Shown: positions 54,400-64,000, numbered from the stretch's first letter. The stretch: 64,000 nucleotides of DNA from Plasmopara viticola (GCA_001695595.3 MBPM02000057.1:310001-374000); one strand, 5' to 3'. The notes: generated by a model from the sequence alone, not told the origin. Translations and numbers: made by a program.

Positions 54400-54960
54400 A
54401 TGTCAAGTCGGAGAATCAAGCACGATGGCGATGACATTGAAATTGGTAGAATCTACAATGTCGAAAGCCCATCTGGTGTTCATGATGGCTACTGCGGCTT
54501 GCTAAACACGGCCGTACTGAGGGCGACAGCTACTTTCGGTGATCACTTGATGTCGCGTGCACCAAGTTATGTAAAAAGTCTTCGAAAACTCGAGCCCGTT
54601 TGCAGTTTTGGTCCTGCCCCTGGTATTGGTGCCATTCGTCCCGGTGGAATGACGTGGAACGAAAACCATACATTGTAGGTGGAAGTGGGCGTCTCACGCG
54701 GATGGCCGTATTTGATTCGGAAAGCGGACCAATGGAGGCAATACCTCGGTGTCGAATACATTCTATGCATTCGTCTATCACCAGCCCTTCGAGTTCGTCA
54801 GTACAAGCTCTACACGGTGGATAATCCAGCAAACCCGCTTTCGCCTATGGATCCGATCCCTATCGTCAATCCGACAGATGTGACTTACACTTCGCGCCGT
54901 TTGTTAGGCCTCGTCGGGCAAGCTTCTATTCCTCAAGACTTCACTCAGCCCGATTTGTGA
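54400..54960 (+). pseudogene. Uma2-like (PD-(D/E)XK fold) family member 2
   Basis: A 187-codon frame with one TAG at 54676-54678. Just after the stop it reads VEVGVSRGWPYLIRKADQWR then QYLGVEYILCIRLSPALRVR and QYKLYTVDNP, matching the core of the 52.9-53.8 kb gene (VEVGRSQTWASL...GIQYIL...SP...YALYD). The first half (GRIYNVESPSGVHDGYCGLL) differs more. The two genes lie on opposite strands either side of the foldback element. Function unknown; each carries exactly one in-frame stop. Confidence 0.5.
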
Positions 54961-55121
54961 TCAACTTGATTTTGCTCGTCAAGAGGCTACTTCAGACGAG
55001 CCAGTGAAGTCGTGGTTGATTTTCGATTTGAAGGCAGCGATTAGAACTTGATGCCCAGCAACATATGGATTATAGAAGCCTTAAAAATAGAATCAATTAC
55101 TCTTGAATAAGGGATCCATAT

Positions 55122-55266
55122 AATTGAAAATGTTACTTGGGCACTAGTTGGCAAATTGCAAAAGTGAATATATTTATAAGTGCTAATTTTAAGTAGTCAC
55201 CAACTGATTGCAGATACCGGTACTTACCGATATGTAGTTGCTGGTCGAGGCGTCGATTCTCCAACA
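55122..55266 (-). repeat. 3' LTR of Copia B
   Basis: 145 bp, matching 59344-59488 by eye. The gag-pol stop codon (55224-55226) lies inside this LTR, so the last codons of pol are LTR-encoded. Confidence 0.92.
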
Positions 55267-58200
55267 CTCCCACTCGACTCGTCAGCACTTGGCGACTTGA
55301 TGCCCAACTTGTTCCGGAGATTTTGAAACTGCACAGCGCTGATTGGCTTGGTCATCATGTCGGCCATCATGTCGTTTGTTGAGCAATACTGCAACACCAC
55401 TTGGCCATCTTCTACCTTTTCACGAACAAAATGATAACGAATGTCGATGTGCTTGGTGCGCTTGTGAAATTCCGGGTTCTTGGCCAATGCAATGGAGCCC
55501 TGATTGTCCTCGTAAACTGCAACCGCTTCATCAGTTGTCAACTCACCCAATTCGCACAAAAAAGCCTTTAGCCATATAGCCTCTTGTGTTGCCTCCGACA
55601 ACGCCATGTATTCAGCTTCAGTAGATGACAGCGCCACCGTACGTTGCTTCTTGCTTCTCCAGCTGATGCATCCGCCGTTCATCATAAACGCATAGCCGCT
55701 CGTGCTTCTTCTTGTTGCAATATCTCCAGCCCAATCTGCATCCGTGAAACCTCGAATTCCATCATCGCAGCCCGGTTGGAATTCAATACCATGTGTCCTT
55801 GTCCCTTGAATGTACCTGAAGACCCGCTTGAGTGCTTGCCAATGAGTAGGACATGGATCTGCCGCAAATTGGCTGAGTACTCCCGCTGCTGCCGCGAGGT
55901 CTGGTCGAGTACATACCATGAGATACATGACGCACCCTACTGCATTTCGATAGGGGACTCCAGCCATGGTCACGTCGTGCTTACAACCGTCTTCACACAT
56001 ATTCTTTGTCAGTTTGAGGCCCGGATCTTGAGGTGTCTTGACCGGGTTACTGGCATCCAGCTTAAAATTGTGCAAAATGTCACTTGCAAACTTATTCTGT
56101 CGCATCGAAATAACTCCACTTGTCTTGTCTTGCTCAATTTCAATTCCGAGGAAAAACTTGAGCTGGCCCATATCAGTCATCTCGAATCGATTACTTAATG
56201 CTTGCTTGGTATCTTGTAGAATCTTGACACTGCTGCTTGCGAGCACTAAATCATCAACGTAAAGAGCCACAAAGATCATGGCTTGGTCGTTTCGCATCAA
56301 GTAAATGCAGTGGTCTGACTCACACTTCTTGAACCCAAGCTTAAGCATGAACTCGTCGATGGTCTTGTTCCACATGCGAGGTGACTGTTTCAGGCCGTAT
56401 AGTGACCGCTTGAGCTTGCAAACAAAATTCGGGTGCTCTTGATTCACAAAGCCGTCCTGTTGCTCCATGTATATGTCTTCATCCAACGGTCCGTTAAGGA
56501 ACGCTGTCTTGACGTCCATTTGATGCAGTGTAAGGCTGTATTTGGCAGCAAGACTAAACAGGATCCGAATTGATGCGAGCTTCGCCACCGGTGCAAACGT
56601 TTCATCATAGTCAATGCCGTACTTCTGTGAGAAGCCTTTAGCAACAAGACGAGCCTTAAACCTTTCAACTTCCCCGTCTTGATTCTCTTTCACGCGAAAA
56701 ATCCATCTGCATCCAATCGCCTTGCGTCCTTTTGGCAATGGCACAATCTCCCAAGTTTGATTTTTATGCAGGGACTTAACCTCTGAGTCACAGGCTTCCT
56801 TCCACTTTACAGCGTCACTAGATTCCATAGCCGACTTGAATGATGTCGGCATTTCTCCCACTGAATCCATGACGTAGGCCGCCTCAACATTGAAGCAGTC
56901 TTGTGCTGCTGCCGACATCTCTTTAAGTCCACGACCTTTGCTGAAGATTGTATGCCGCTTAATTCTTGGAATTTCTGTTGCTTTCTCGAGCGATTCATTT
57001 CGTTGGTGACGTTTCCTGCCCACCTCAAAGTCAACATCGGAAGAAGTTGCCTCTTCTTCTTGTGATTCTTCATCAGTTTCTTCGACATCTTCGATGACAA
57101 CCTCTTCATTGCAGTGATCACGCTTCCCAGTATCAAAGACCATTTCCATAAACCTGGCATCGCGACTGACTAGCACACGACGAGTTTGTAGTTCCTCAAA
57201 ACGATACGCCTTTTCATGCTCGGAATAACCGATAAAGCGGCAGCGTACCGACCTTGCATCAAGTTTGGTGCGCTTTTCTTTGGGAACCGTGACAAATGCG
57301 TGGCAACCAAACACCTTAAGGTTTGCCAGCAATGGCTTTTTACCGGTCCAAATTTGGTGAGGTGACTTGTCGTGAGAAACAGCGCGTGTAGAACAACGAT
57401 TTCGTAGGAATGCAGCGGTCATAACTGCTTCGCCCCAGTAAATTTTTGGTAATCCAGCGTGTTCCATCATGCACCTCGCGCACTCAACCAACGTTCGGTT
57501 CATGCGCTCAGCCACTCCATTCAGCTGTGGTGTGTACGGCGGGGTGAACTTTTGAGCGATTCCCCGGTCACTGCAAAACTTGGCCATTCTGTGCGATGTA
57601 TATTCTCCACCATTGTCACTGCGAAGCGACTTTACTCGATATCCGGTTTGCGTTTCAGCAAGCGCGACATATTCAGCAAACTTGGTAAAAACTTCGGATT
57701 TGTTGCGCAGCAAGTATACCGTGCAAAAGTGTGATTTGTCATCAATAAATGTGACAAAATATCGCTTTCCACTAAAAGTAGGCGTCCGCATAGGGCCACA
57801 AACATCAATGTGGATGACCTCCAGCACTTGTTTCGCACGGTTAGGTGATGACTTGATGTAGCTTGTACGCGTTTGTTTGCCAAGCGAACATCCGTCACAC
57901 GCCTCCCATTGCTTAACAGACGCAATGTCAATACCAGTTCCATAGTTTTTCTTAACAATGGCATCCAATCCACTAAAGCCAATGTGACCAAGTCGAAGGT
58001 GCCAGAGGTACGAATTGATGTCCCCATGGCATCCCATCGAAGTTGTCACATTTGCCGTCTCAGCTGGAATTGGTTTCATGCAGAGCTTGAACAAACCCTT
58101 TCCTTCGCGAGCACCAAGCTGCCATCGCAAACCTTTTGCATTTGCAAAGCAACCATCTCGCTCAAAGGTAACTGGTCCGACATCTTTCGTAAAACGGCCC

Positions 58201-59339
58201 ACTGAAAACAAATTTCGCAGTAGTTTCGGAATGTGCCACACACGTGTAAGTACACCTTTCTTGATTCCACGTGGTGTTTGCATTGACATAACTATGTCAC
58301 CCGTTCCAACCGCTTGAACAATACCGTCATCAGCGAGGTGTACGTCCACCGGAGACATGACCTTGTAGTTGATCATGTACTCTTTCGAGTGCGTCATATG
58401 CTGAGTTGCACCCGAGTCTACCAGCCAAACACTGCTTGACTTGGTAGCACTTGTGTCACCACCCACCGAAAATAGAAAGTCGCTAGAAACATCTTCAACT
58501 TGTGCGACATTCGCACGCTGTGGCCTTTGCCGCTCCGCATTATCACGAATTCGCGCGGAACACTTGGCAATCCAATGACCTTGTTCCCCACAGTAATGGC
58601 AAGATCCACTTGTCTTCGCCTGCACAAGACGTCCTTTGCGCTTGTTGTTATCATTAGCCATGAACGCTTGCCCTTGGTTGTGCGCGGCTCCATCGATACC
58701 GCCACCCTGTTCCTTGCGCTTCATGTCTTCATGTAGTACCCGAGACGTCACGAGATCCCACGTCAACGAATCAGCCCGTGACTCCAGTGCCGTGATGAGA
58801 AATTGGTACGATTCACTCAAACTGCTCAGAAGCGTGATAACCAAGTCGTCCTCGCTAACCGGAGCCCCGATCGCATCAAGCTGCTCCGCTAGTGTCTTCA
58901 ACTTGTTAATGTGCTGAAGCACATCATCACCTTCATCCATTGTTGCTGTCAGGAAACGTCGACGAAGGAAGAGTCGATTGGCGAGGCTCTTCTTCTCGAA
59001 ATGTCCTTCGAGTCTTGACCATGCATCATGCGCGCCAGTCGCAGAACGAACCAGTGGCAGCTGCGAATCTTCCATCGCGAGACAGATGATCGCAAGCGCC
59101 TTGCGTGACTTCCTCTTATAGGTTCCTTGGTCCAGCGAAGTGACGCACTGCTCCAACTTAATCTCGCCACTTGCCACGTCCCACAGATCTTTCTCCTCCA
59201 ACACCATCTGCATCTTGAATTTCCAGTTGTGGAAGTTGGTGCCGTCGAACTTGTTAATCCGGCTTGGCGTAGACGCGTCCATGGTGGCGAAGGCAGAGTC
59301 AGGGGGTGGGAAGGCAGAGTCGGCGGGGCTTGGGCTCAT
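55224..59339 (-). CDS. Copia B gag-pol polyprotein
   Basis: 1,371 aa from the ATG at 59339 (MSPSPADSAF). Gag has NKFDGTNFHNWKFKMQMVLE and zinc knuckle CHYCGEQGHWIAKC; protease is WLVDSGATQHMT; the integrase zinc part is HLRLGHIGFSGLD with CDGCSLGKQ, and its catalytic part shows IDVCGP, LRSDNGGEYTS and NGVAERMNRTL. RT shows MDVKTAFLNGPLDEDIYMEQ and ALYVDDLVLAS. RNase H shows DADWAGDIATRRSTSGYAF, SSTEAEYMAL, EDNQGS and HIDIRYHFVRE. All domains are in the Ty1/Copia order with no internal stop. The frame starts two codons upstream only at a TTG; the ATG within the primer site is the natural start. Confidence 0.96.
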   Translation of the reverse strand: MSPSPADSAFPPPDSAFATMDASTPSRINKFDGTNFHNWKFKMQMVLEEKDLWDVASGEIKLEQCVTSLDQGTYKRKSRKALAIICLAMEDSQLPLVRSATGAHDAWSRLEGHFEKKSLANRLFLRRRFLTATMDEGDDVLQHINKLKTLAEQLDAIGAPVSEDDLVITLLSSLSESYQFLITALESRADSLTWDLVTSRVLHEDMKRKEQGGGIDGAAHNQGQAFMANDNNKRKGRLVQAKTSGSCHYCGEQGHWIAKCSARIRDNAERQRPQRANVAQVEDVSSDFLFSVGGDTSATKSSSVWLVDSGATQHMTHSKEYMINYKVMSPVDVHLADDGIVQAVGTGDIVMSMQTPRGIKKGVLTRVWHIPKLLRNLFSVGRFTKDVGPVTFERDGCFANAKGLRWQLGAREGKGLFKLCMKPIPAETANVTTSMGCHGDINSYLWHLRLGHIGFSGLDAIVKKNYGTGIDIASVKQWEACDGCSLGKQTRTSYIKSSPNRAKQVLEVIHIDVCGPMRTPTFSGKRYFVTFIDDKSHFCTVYLLRNKSEVFTKFAEYVALAETQTGYRVKSLRSDNGGEYTSHRMAKFCSDRGIAQKFTPPYTPQLNGVAERMNRTLVECARCMMEHAGLPKIYWGEAVMTAAFLRNRCSTRAVSHDKSPHQIWTGKKPLLANLKVFGCHAFVTVPKEKRTKLDARSVRCRFIGYSEHEKAYRFEELQTRRVLVSRDARFMEMVFDTGKRDHCNEEVVIEDVEETDEESQEEEATSSDVDFEVGRKRHQRNESLEKATEIPRIKRHTIFSKGRGLKEMSAAAQDCFNVEAAYVMDSVGEMPTSFKSAMESSDAVKWKEACDSEVKSLHKNQTWEIVPLPKGRKAIGCRWIFRVKENQDGEVERFKARLVAKGFSQKYGIDYDETFAPVAKLASIRILFSLAAKYSLTLHQMDVKTAFLNGPLDEDIYMEQQDGFVNQEHPNFVCKLKRSLYGLKQSPRMWNKTIDEFMLKLGFKKCESDHCIYLMRNDQAMIFVALYVDDLVLASSSVKILQDTKQALSNRFEMTDMGQLKFFLGIEIEQDKTSGVISMRQNKFASDILHNFKLDASNPVKTPQDPGLKLTKNMCEDGCKHDVTMAGVPYRNAVGCVMYLMVCTRPDLAAAAGVLSQFAADPCPTHWQALKRVFRYIQGTRTHGIEFQPGCDDGIRGFTDADWAGDIATRRSTSGYAFMMNGGCISWRSKKQRTVALSSTEAEYMALSEATQEAIWLKAFLCELGELTTDEAVAVYEDNQGSIALAKNPEFHKRTKHIDIRYHFVREKVEDGQVVLQYCSTNDMMADMMTKPISAVQFQNLRNKLGIKSPSADESSGSVGESTPRPATTYR

Positions 59340-59343
59340 AACC
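59328..59343 (-). promoter_or_regulatory. Primer-binding site of Copia B (same half-tRNA site as Copia A)
   Basis: GGTTATGAGCCCAAGC on the minus strand directly after the 5' LTR, identical to Copia A. It complements the initiator tRNA-Met anticodon arm and includes the gag ATG. Confidence 0.8.
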
Positions 59344-59488
59344 AATTGAAAATGTTACTTGGGCACTAGTTGGCAAATTGCAAAAGTGAATATATTTATA
59401 AGTGCTAATTTTAAGTAGTCACCAACTGATTGCAGATACCGGTACTTACCGATATGTAGTTGCTGGTCGAGGCGTCGATTCTCCAACA
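59344..59488 (-). repeat. 5' LTR of Copia B
   Basis: 145 bp, same as 55122-55266. It abuts the CATAT duplication at its outer edge and the primer site at its inner edge. Confidence 0.92.
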
Positions 59489-59493
59489 CATAT

Positions 59494-59905
59494 CAGTATA
59501 TACCGACAGAAACCGGTATCTACACAAATGATCAAGAAATATTGTAGGCATTGAAAATCGAATGAGTCATCGGAGTCACCACCTTCCACTCAACGACAGC
59601 CAACTACAGCAACTATAGATATAAGAGGCATCATGGGTCACCGAGTCACTGCAACTTCCTCCCACTTATTTCTAGTCACTACTAGCATATGTGTATCAAC
59701 CTTCTTATAAGTATATCAATTGAATATTGATAAAAGTGAAGACTCAAGTGGCTCAGGTAAGTTGAAATCGCTCTACAATGCCTTAAAGAATGGATAGACA
59801 GCGAGATGAAATACGCTGATAAGTATATATGTATATATATATTGTTATCGTATATAGTCTTATAAATAGAATGTAAAAAAACATAACCTTGGTAATATAA
59901 TTCAT
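59494..59905. other. AT-rich spacer, probably the start of viral element 2
   Basis: About 410 AT-rich bases between Copia B and the LINE derivative. Its last 20 bases are the 5' part of the helicase gene, since the reading frame continues across the LINE (FIKSN, then REKCKLARKKE). No other gene could be read. Confidence 0.45.
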
Positions 59906-59916
59906 CAAGAGCAATA

Positions 59917-60245
59917 AGCTTGGAAAAGGTTGGGGTGACGCCCTCCTTTCAAGCGCGGGGGCTAAATGCTCGCGCGCTTTGGGCAGGTGCTCTCGGGCAT
60001 CTGCAGGTCTCTAACGAGTCTCACCCTCGACGCGACGGTCTCCGGCACCGGGCGCCACCTGGGCTCTTACCAAGTCAGAGCTAAGCAAAATAATGGAAGA
60101 CCCTCACGACCTCGGAGCTTGCTTCACTGCCCGCCGAACGAGACCCGACGTATGCGGACACCACTCTATGCCGTGGACTAGCCAGACTGAGCCTAGCACG
60201 TGCATAACTTGGCAACGCGATAACGTAATACATTACATTACATTA
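59917..60245 (+). mobile_element. Very short internally deleted LINE derivative (329 bp)
   Basis: Flanked by an 11-bp duplication CAAGAGCAATA (59906-59916, 60246-60256). The 5' part GGAAAAGGTTGGGGTGACGC and the 3' part (about 60090 to the ATTAC tail) match the ends of the LINE at 26316-27469. Two internal joins remove almost everything else, keeping a scrap coding WALTKSEL-type sequence near 60060-60085. It lies inside the helicase gene of viral element 2. Confidence 0.85.
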
Positions 60246-62074
60246 CAAGAGCAATAGGGAGAAGTGTAAGCTTGCTCGCAAAAAGGAATGATGCGGAAAG
60301 CATCCAATTATTATGGATCGGAGAATTTTTGTCGCGGAAAGTAGTTCAGTCGAAGAACTGCCCCCAGACGTCGATGAGGTTGTTGATACACCAGCGCCAT
60401 CGGTGATCGAGCCCGTCGAGGCCTCGAATATCGAAGTAAGCAAAGTTCCACAATTGGATCAGTCAATTGTCGCATTGGCGGTCACAGAGAGCGCAGTATA
60501 TGGGGAGAAATATAATTCAAAATTGAGAAATAATAAATAATTCGGACGACGAACACGATACAGACGACGAAGACACCTTTATTCCAACGACAAAAGAGTA
60601 AGCTTTGCCACTACGGGGCTCTATGCCAATTCGAGCGGTGACGAAAGTTAATTATCAGACGACTCTTGGAGTAATGAAGGCAGTATTGACTGGGACGAAC
60701 CTCATAATTAAAGCCTGGACGCGTCATATTTGAATGCGCGAGACAAGCTGAAGAGAATACGAAATACGCGGATACGTCTCAGATAGATGTTACTCCACCA
60801 CCGAATGAGTTTGTTAATCCGACCGAGCCGAATGCCACGATATGTCTGATAAATACACCAAAGAGATCACCAGTGAAGATTCAGAGAGATCCAGACTGAA
60901 GAAGATTGTTAATGACATGATGCATTTGGATAAGAATCTATTTCGTGAGAGCAACAAGGTCGATCTGTATGGTTTAACATCGCTGCACAATTTCACAATT
61001 GATGTATTTAGACTCGCGCTTCTGACCCAACAAACCCTTGTGCGAACGGAAAACAACGACTTATGGAAAAAAAATATACAATGCTTCGTTTCGGGAAGGG
61101 ATAAGTGAATGCAATTGAGTCTAGCCCCAATGGAAAAGTCTTTCAAAGTTACTGAATGACCAATTCCTACAAATACAGTCCGAAGTTACAGCCAATAGTT
61201 GCCCATCTATAATTGACTGTCATTCTCGACGCAGTGACGCATTTGGTAGATATAAGTCTGCCGATGTTTATCTATATGACCTATTTGACGCCCACAAGAA
61301 TGACCCATACGTTTTTAATCTATACAGAGGGTTTTCTAGTGTTAAAGATTCTGAGTATGTAATCCATCGAGAGCGGGTTCATGTGTGGCACAAACATATT
61401 TAACATGTACTCTCAGAAAGCAATGACGCTGTGTATCAGTTCCTTGTGAGGCACTTCGCTCATTTGATTCAGAAACCACGTGTGAAGACGAAGGTGGTTT
61501 CTCTCATTAAAGAAATGCAGGGATGTCGCAATTTTTTTTTTACAATATTTGTGATCGCTATGTGATTGGCCATCAGAACAATCTTGTGTGTCCATCAATA
61601 AAGCGTATCAATGCTCGATTCAACAGTATTCGACAGAGTAAGCTATTGATTGTAATAGACAAGGCATTTGACTCAAACAATCGCTCTATGAACAATCGAT
61701 CGAAGAGTAACATCATCGACGATCGCACGTGGATCAAACGCAAGGATCTCCAAACTATTGAGGTCAACGACTTCGCGAATTATGTGATTTTGACAAACAA
61801 TGACCTTGTATTTATCATCGAAGCCAATCAACGTCAATATATGTGCCTCGTTGCCAGCGAAAGCCGATCTGGTGAAAACATATGCTTTGATCACTACATC
61901 GATACTTCGGGTCGTGACATCGTTTACTTCCTTGCTCGTGTTGATTTGACAGAATTCAGGCCACAAGCGTTTCTTTTCATGAAGTATGGGAAGGAGCTCA
62001 GGACAAAGCAAACCAACCATGGCTCCTCGATATACGTGAGAAACGAAGCGATGATGAGAATAACAAATCCTTAA
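60246..62074 (+). pseudogene. D5-like primase / superfamily 3 helicase, broken (element 2)
   Basis: The N-terminal Cys/His motif (KCKLARKKE, TGA at 60289-60291, CGKHP) matches element 1. An acidic linker follows (VEELPPDVDEVVDTPAPSVI), then primase-side pieces (GRYKSADVYLYDLFDAHKND, YVFNLYRGFSSVKDSEYVIH) and the helicase: VYQFLVRHFAHLIQKPRVKT, a ruined Walker A (KEMQGCRNFFF), then the open frame 61523-62074 with INARFNSIRQSKLLIVIDKA. Here the Walker B acid pair reads DK instead of DE, the sensor part is YVILTNNDLVF, and the arginine-finger region reads NQRQY where DRRY is usual. It ends with IVYFLARVDLTEFRPQAFLF. Loss of key residues shows it is inactive. Confidence 0.75.
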
Positions 62075-62135
62075 CATCATCGACGTCTGGGTGTTATAGA
62101 AAATACTGCAAATGGGTTGAAACGAGTGGAGGGTC

Positions 62136-62340
62136 TCAAATGACATTTCTCAATGTATTCAGTGGTTTTTCAAAGAATGACGGGATAGACACCAAGCGAA
62201 GAATATCGTTGCCTGTTGTGGCAAACGTTAAAGTGCCGATATCGAACCATTTCGCGACATATCTAGGAAGTGCAGTTAGAGTATGGCCTTTGCGTATTGC
62301 CATACGCAAAGGTATAAAAATGATGTGACTATTGAGTGTT
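62136..62340 (-). CDS. Small unknown ORF (element 2)
   Basis: Minus-strand frame ending at 62136 with AIRKGHTLTALPRYVAKWFD and IGTLTFATTGNDILRLVSIP then SFFEKPLNTLRNVI. It reads like a conserved protein but has no family that I recognise. The frame extends upstream to 62414, where it overlaps the GIY-YIG remnant in another frame, so the real start is unclear (an ATG lies within the hairpin at 62287-62312). No equivalent is seen in element 1 within this window. Confidence 0.4.
62287..62312. repeat. Perfect 11-bp hairpin with 4-base loop
   Basis: CCTTTGCGTAT, loop TGCC, ATACGCAAAGG. It lies inside the small ORF of element 2. Whether it has a role is unknown. Confidence 0.6.
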
Positions 62341-62875
62341 GAACCATTTTTTATGTTTAGCAGTTTCGAAATGTAAAAAAACGGCTCCGGTCGTATTTCT
62401 ACCACTACAACCACAATTCATTCTAGTTTTAAGCTTCTCTCTGTTTGCATGATACATTTTTGCAGGCACGCTTTGACCGCTTGCTTGTTAGATCACGATA
62501 CTGCTTTCCCTTTTCGCTGATTGCTGCTTTGTTGGTCCCGTCATACTTTTAAATGACGCTTTTCTCTTTACTTCGGCCAAATAGCAAATGTATCGTTTTG
62601 ATTGACATATGCTTTCTTAAGCGATTTTTCAAAGCTGTTAATAGGTAATGAACTGCGCCCTATTAACTACATCGTATCCTTAGCTAGAATTGGTCGATTC
62701 CGTGTTTTCTAAAGAATGGATTGATAGAGCAGCCAGCGTTTTTATTCCTCTCGTTCCACACCTTAATTTTTTTCTTAAGGCCATTTTACTGATGCGCTAA
62801 GAGATTAGACGTGCTACCGATAAAGCAGATCTCCAATTGTACATAGAAGATATAATCAATTTTTTTACAATCATG
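62329..62875 (-). pseudogene. GIY-YIG endonuclease remnant (element 2)
   Basis: Minus-strand pieces in order: IFYVQLEICFIGSTSNLLAH (nuclease core), KIKVWNERNKNAGCSINPFF with RKHGIDQF, a linker NKAAISEKGKQYRDLTSKRS, and a zinc tail KTRMNCGCSGRN with HFETAKHKKWFNTQ and a stop at 62329-62331. This plan equals the two nucleases of element 1. Stops and frameshifts are frequent. Confidence 0.6.
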
Positions 62876-62899
62876 ACTGCTGTTATATACTTATACAAT

Positions 62900-63210
62900 T
62901 CATGTTATCAAGATCTAACATAACTACAGTCAATTCGCCACCCGAGTCGAAAGCCCTCGCCCTTATTATGACGACGATACATGAGAGAAGCCATTCCAAC
63001 TCCACTCAAGTCTTTCACCAATCCACGCAATGGGGCAGCTTTGGGCCCGGCCGCGGCAGTAATACCAGCCAAAGGTCGGAAGTAATCGGCTTCCAAATCG
63101 TTTTGAACAAGTTCCACGCAGCGCTAGCGCCCTTCTCGATACCGTTCCAGAGATTGCTATAAAAACCAGAGCCAATAAGTTCTGATTGATGAGTACATTG
63201 AACTTATTTT
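62900..63210 (-). pseudogene. Small Gly/Ala-rich virion-like ORF (element 2)
   Basis: Contains ITAAAGPKAAPLRGLVKDLS and GVGMASLMYRRHNKGEGFRL, matching the ORF at 42600-42869. The N-terminal part is in a different frame. Its place between GIY-YIG and recombinase is the same in both elements, which supports a real viral gene. Confidence 0.45.
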
Positions 63211-63479
63211 TTCGTGAAACATATGTAATGTCGTTCCTTTGCCCGATTTATAAGACCTCACAGGTTTCTTGTGATTTTCTGGATGGAAGTAATGCAAGTA
63301 TTCTTTGTTCAATTACAAATGACTCAAGCGAACGGGTTTGCCATGTAGGACCTTGACAGCTTGCGCGTGACTCAATCGACATCAAATTTCTTCTACATCG
63401 AAATTGAAGATCTGTATCACTCATATACAGAGCGAGAGACAAAATCGTCGAAAGTTTATAGATCTAAAGCACTAAGTCT

Positions 63480-64000
63480 AGACGTAATATTACTCGTGAT
63501 ATCCGAATGGGAAGCGAGTATGATCATTTGTCAGACACCACGGTAAATCTATTAAGCAGACAACTGATCAAGCTTCACAAGGCCGGTGTTGCGAAACAGC
63601 AATGGTTCCCAATTAAATTCATTTCCAATATATATTATCTAACTAATTACGACGACACTGCTTTCCTTGAGACATCTAAGTTTCAGAACTCGATAATTAT
63701 TGTGCTTATGATGAGCATCTATACAAGGAAAGAGAGTCTCATACTGACACTGAACGCCATATGTAAGATGGTCAAAAACAGATTTCGATGTGCCTTCAAA
63801 AATTACGATGCGATCGAAAAGAAACTGAGTAGAGAGAACAAAGCTGCAAAGCTGTACAGCAAACTGGCACCAGAGGTGGAGAAGTGCATTAGCTATGAAG
63901 ACGCTAATGTTCATTCCTGGTAAAGTTGCAGAGGTGCTCACCGAAATGCATGGTAAAGTGTTTTTATCTTGAGCCGAGTTTGGGGCCATCATATGTTAAG
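63480..64000 (+). pseudogene. Tyrosine recombinase, N-terminal half (element 2, cut by the window edge)
   Basis: Reads SDTTVNLLSRQLIKLHKAGV, AKQQWFPIKFISNIYYLTNY, LNAICKMVKNRFRCAFKNYD, KLAPEVEKCISYED. It aligns by eye with the first half of the recombinase at 43.1-43.7 kb. A TAA at 63921-63923 comes early. The catalytic half would lie beyond 64000. Confidence 0.65.

Larger units (their letters stand above)
55122..59488 (-). mobile_element. Complete Copia LTR retrotransposon B
   Basis: A 4,367-bp element between copies of CATAT (55117-55121 and 59489-59493). The 145-bp LTRs (55122-55266, 59344-59488) look identical by eye; in element sense they read TGTTGGAGAA...TTTTCAATT. The intact gag-pol frame and identical LTRs show a recent insertion. 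It differs from Copia A in LTRs and protein but shares the primer site. Confidence 0.96.
59887..64000. mobile_element. Decayed endogenous polinton-like virus / virophage-like element 2 (right end outside the window)
   Basis: A relative of element 1: helicase (+), small ORF (-), GIY-YIG (-), small virion-like ORF (-), tyrosine recombinase (+, cut by the window edge). All are broken except one small ORF. The proteins are clearly diverged from element 1, so it is another virus lineage or an older copy and not a local duplication. Capsid genes, if present, lie to the right. Confidence 0.75.

Noticed and set aside
1..64000. CRISPR arrays, rRNA and tRNA genes
   Set aside because: No regularly spaced repeats and no complete tRNA-like or rRNA sequence were seen; the only tRNA-like strings are the Copia primer sites.

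Overview
The window looks like nuclear DNA of an oomycete, probably of the Peronosporales (Phytophthora or downy mildew group). The reasons are short GT-AG introns (47-80 nt) in compact genes, a cilia/flagella gene (CFAP52) expected of a zoospore former, a two-member secreted cysteine-rich family, and a MULE, Copia and LINE load next to large gene-poor tracts. Species-level placement is inference.

Layout. 0-20 kb is mostly host genes: the end of an ankyrin-repeat gene, a methylene-THF dehydrogenase/cyclohydrolase, a seven-exon pantothenate kinase with an N-terminal membrane anchor, a decayed MULE transposase, a secreted protein, an RCC1-repeat protein with a mitochondrial-type leader, a small membrane protein, a NOL9/GRC3 polynucleotide kinase, an SH3 protein and CFAP52. 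At 19.8-26.1 kb a leucyl aminopeptidase gene is cut by a complete Copia retrotransposon (identical 292-bp LTRs, 5-bp target duplication), and an internally deleted LINE lies 178 bp upstream of its start. 27.5-33.1 kb is gene-poor. A GAMT-like methyltransferase (33.1 kb) and a second copy of the secreted protein (34.9 kb) follow, then another gene-poor tract.

The most unusual part is 40.1-53.0 kb. It is a decayed endogenous virus of the polinton-like virus/virophage kind: major capsid protein, penton-like protein, A32-type packaging ATPase, D5-like SF3 helicase, tyrosine recombinase, two GIY-YIG nucleases, a fibre protein ending in a phage-type S74 chaperone domain, and several small genes. 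A relative begins at about 59.5 kb and runs off the right edge. It carries the same helicase, GIY-YIG, small virion-like gene and recombinase, but the helicase is in the opposite relative orientation. A tiny LINE derivative has inserted into its helicase gene.

Between the two viral relics lie two broken members of an Uma2-like (PD-(D/E)XK-fold) family, pointing away from a 162-bp foldback element, and a second intact Copia (145-bp LTRs). Both Copia elements use the half-tRNA type primer site matching the anticodon arm of initiator tRNA-Met, and in both the gag start codon lies inside that site.

Gene models with introns were built by hand from frame continuity, splice signals and family similarity. 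No searches could be run.
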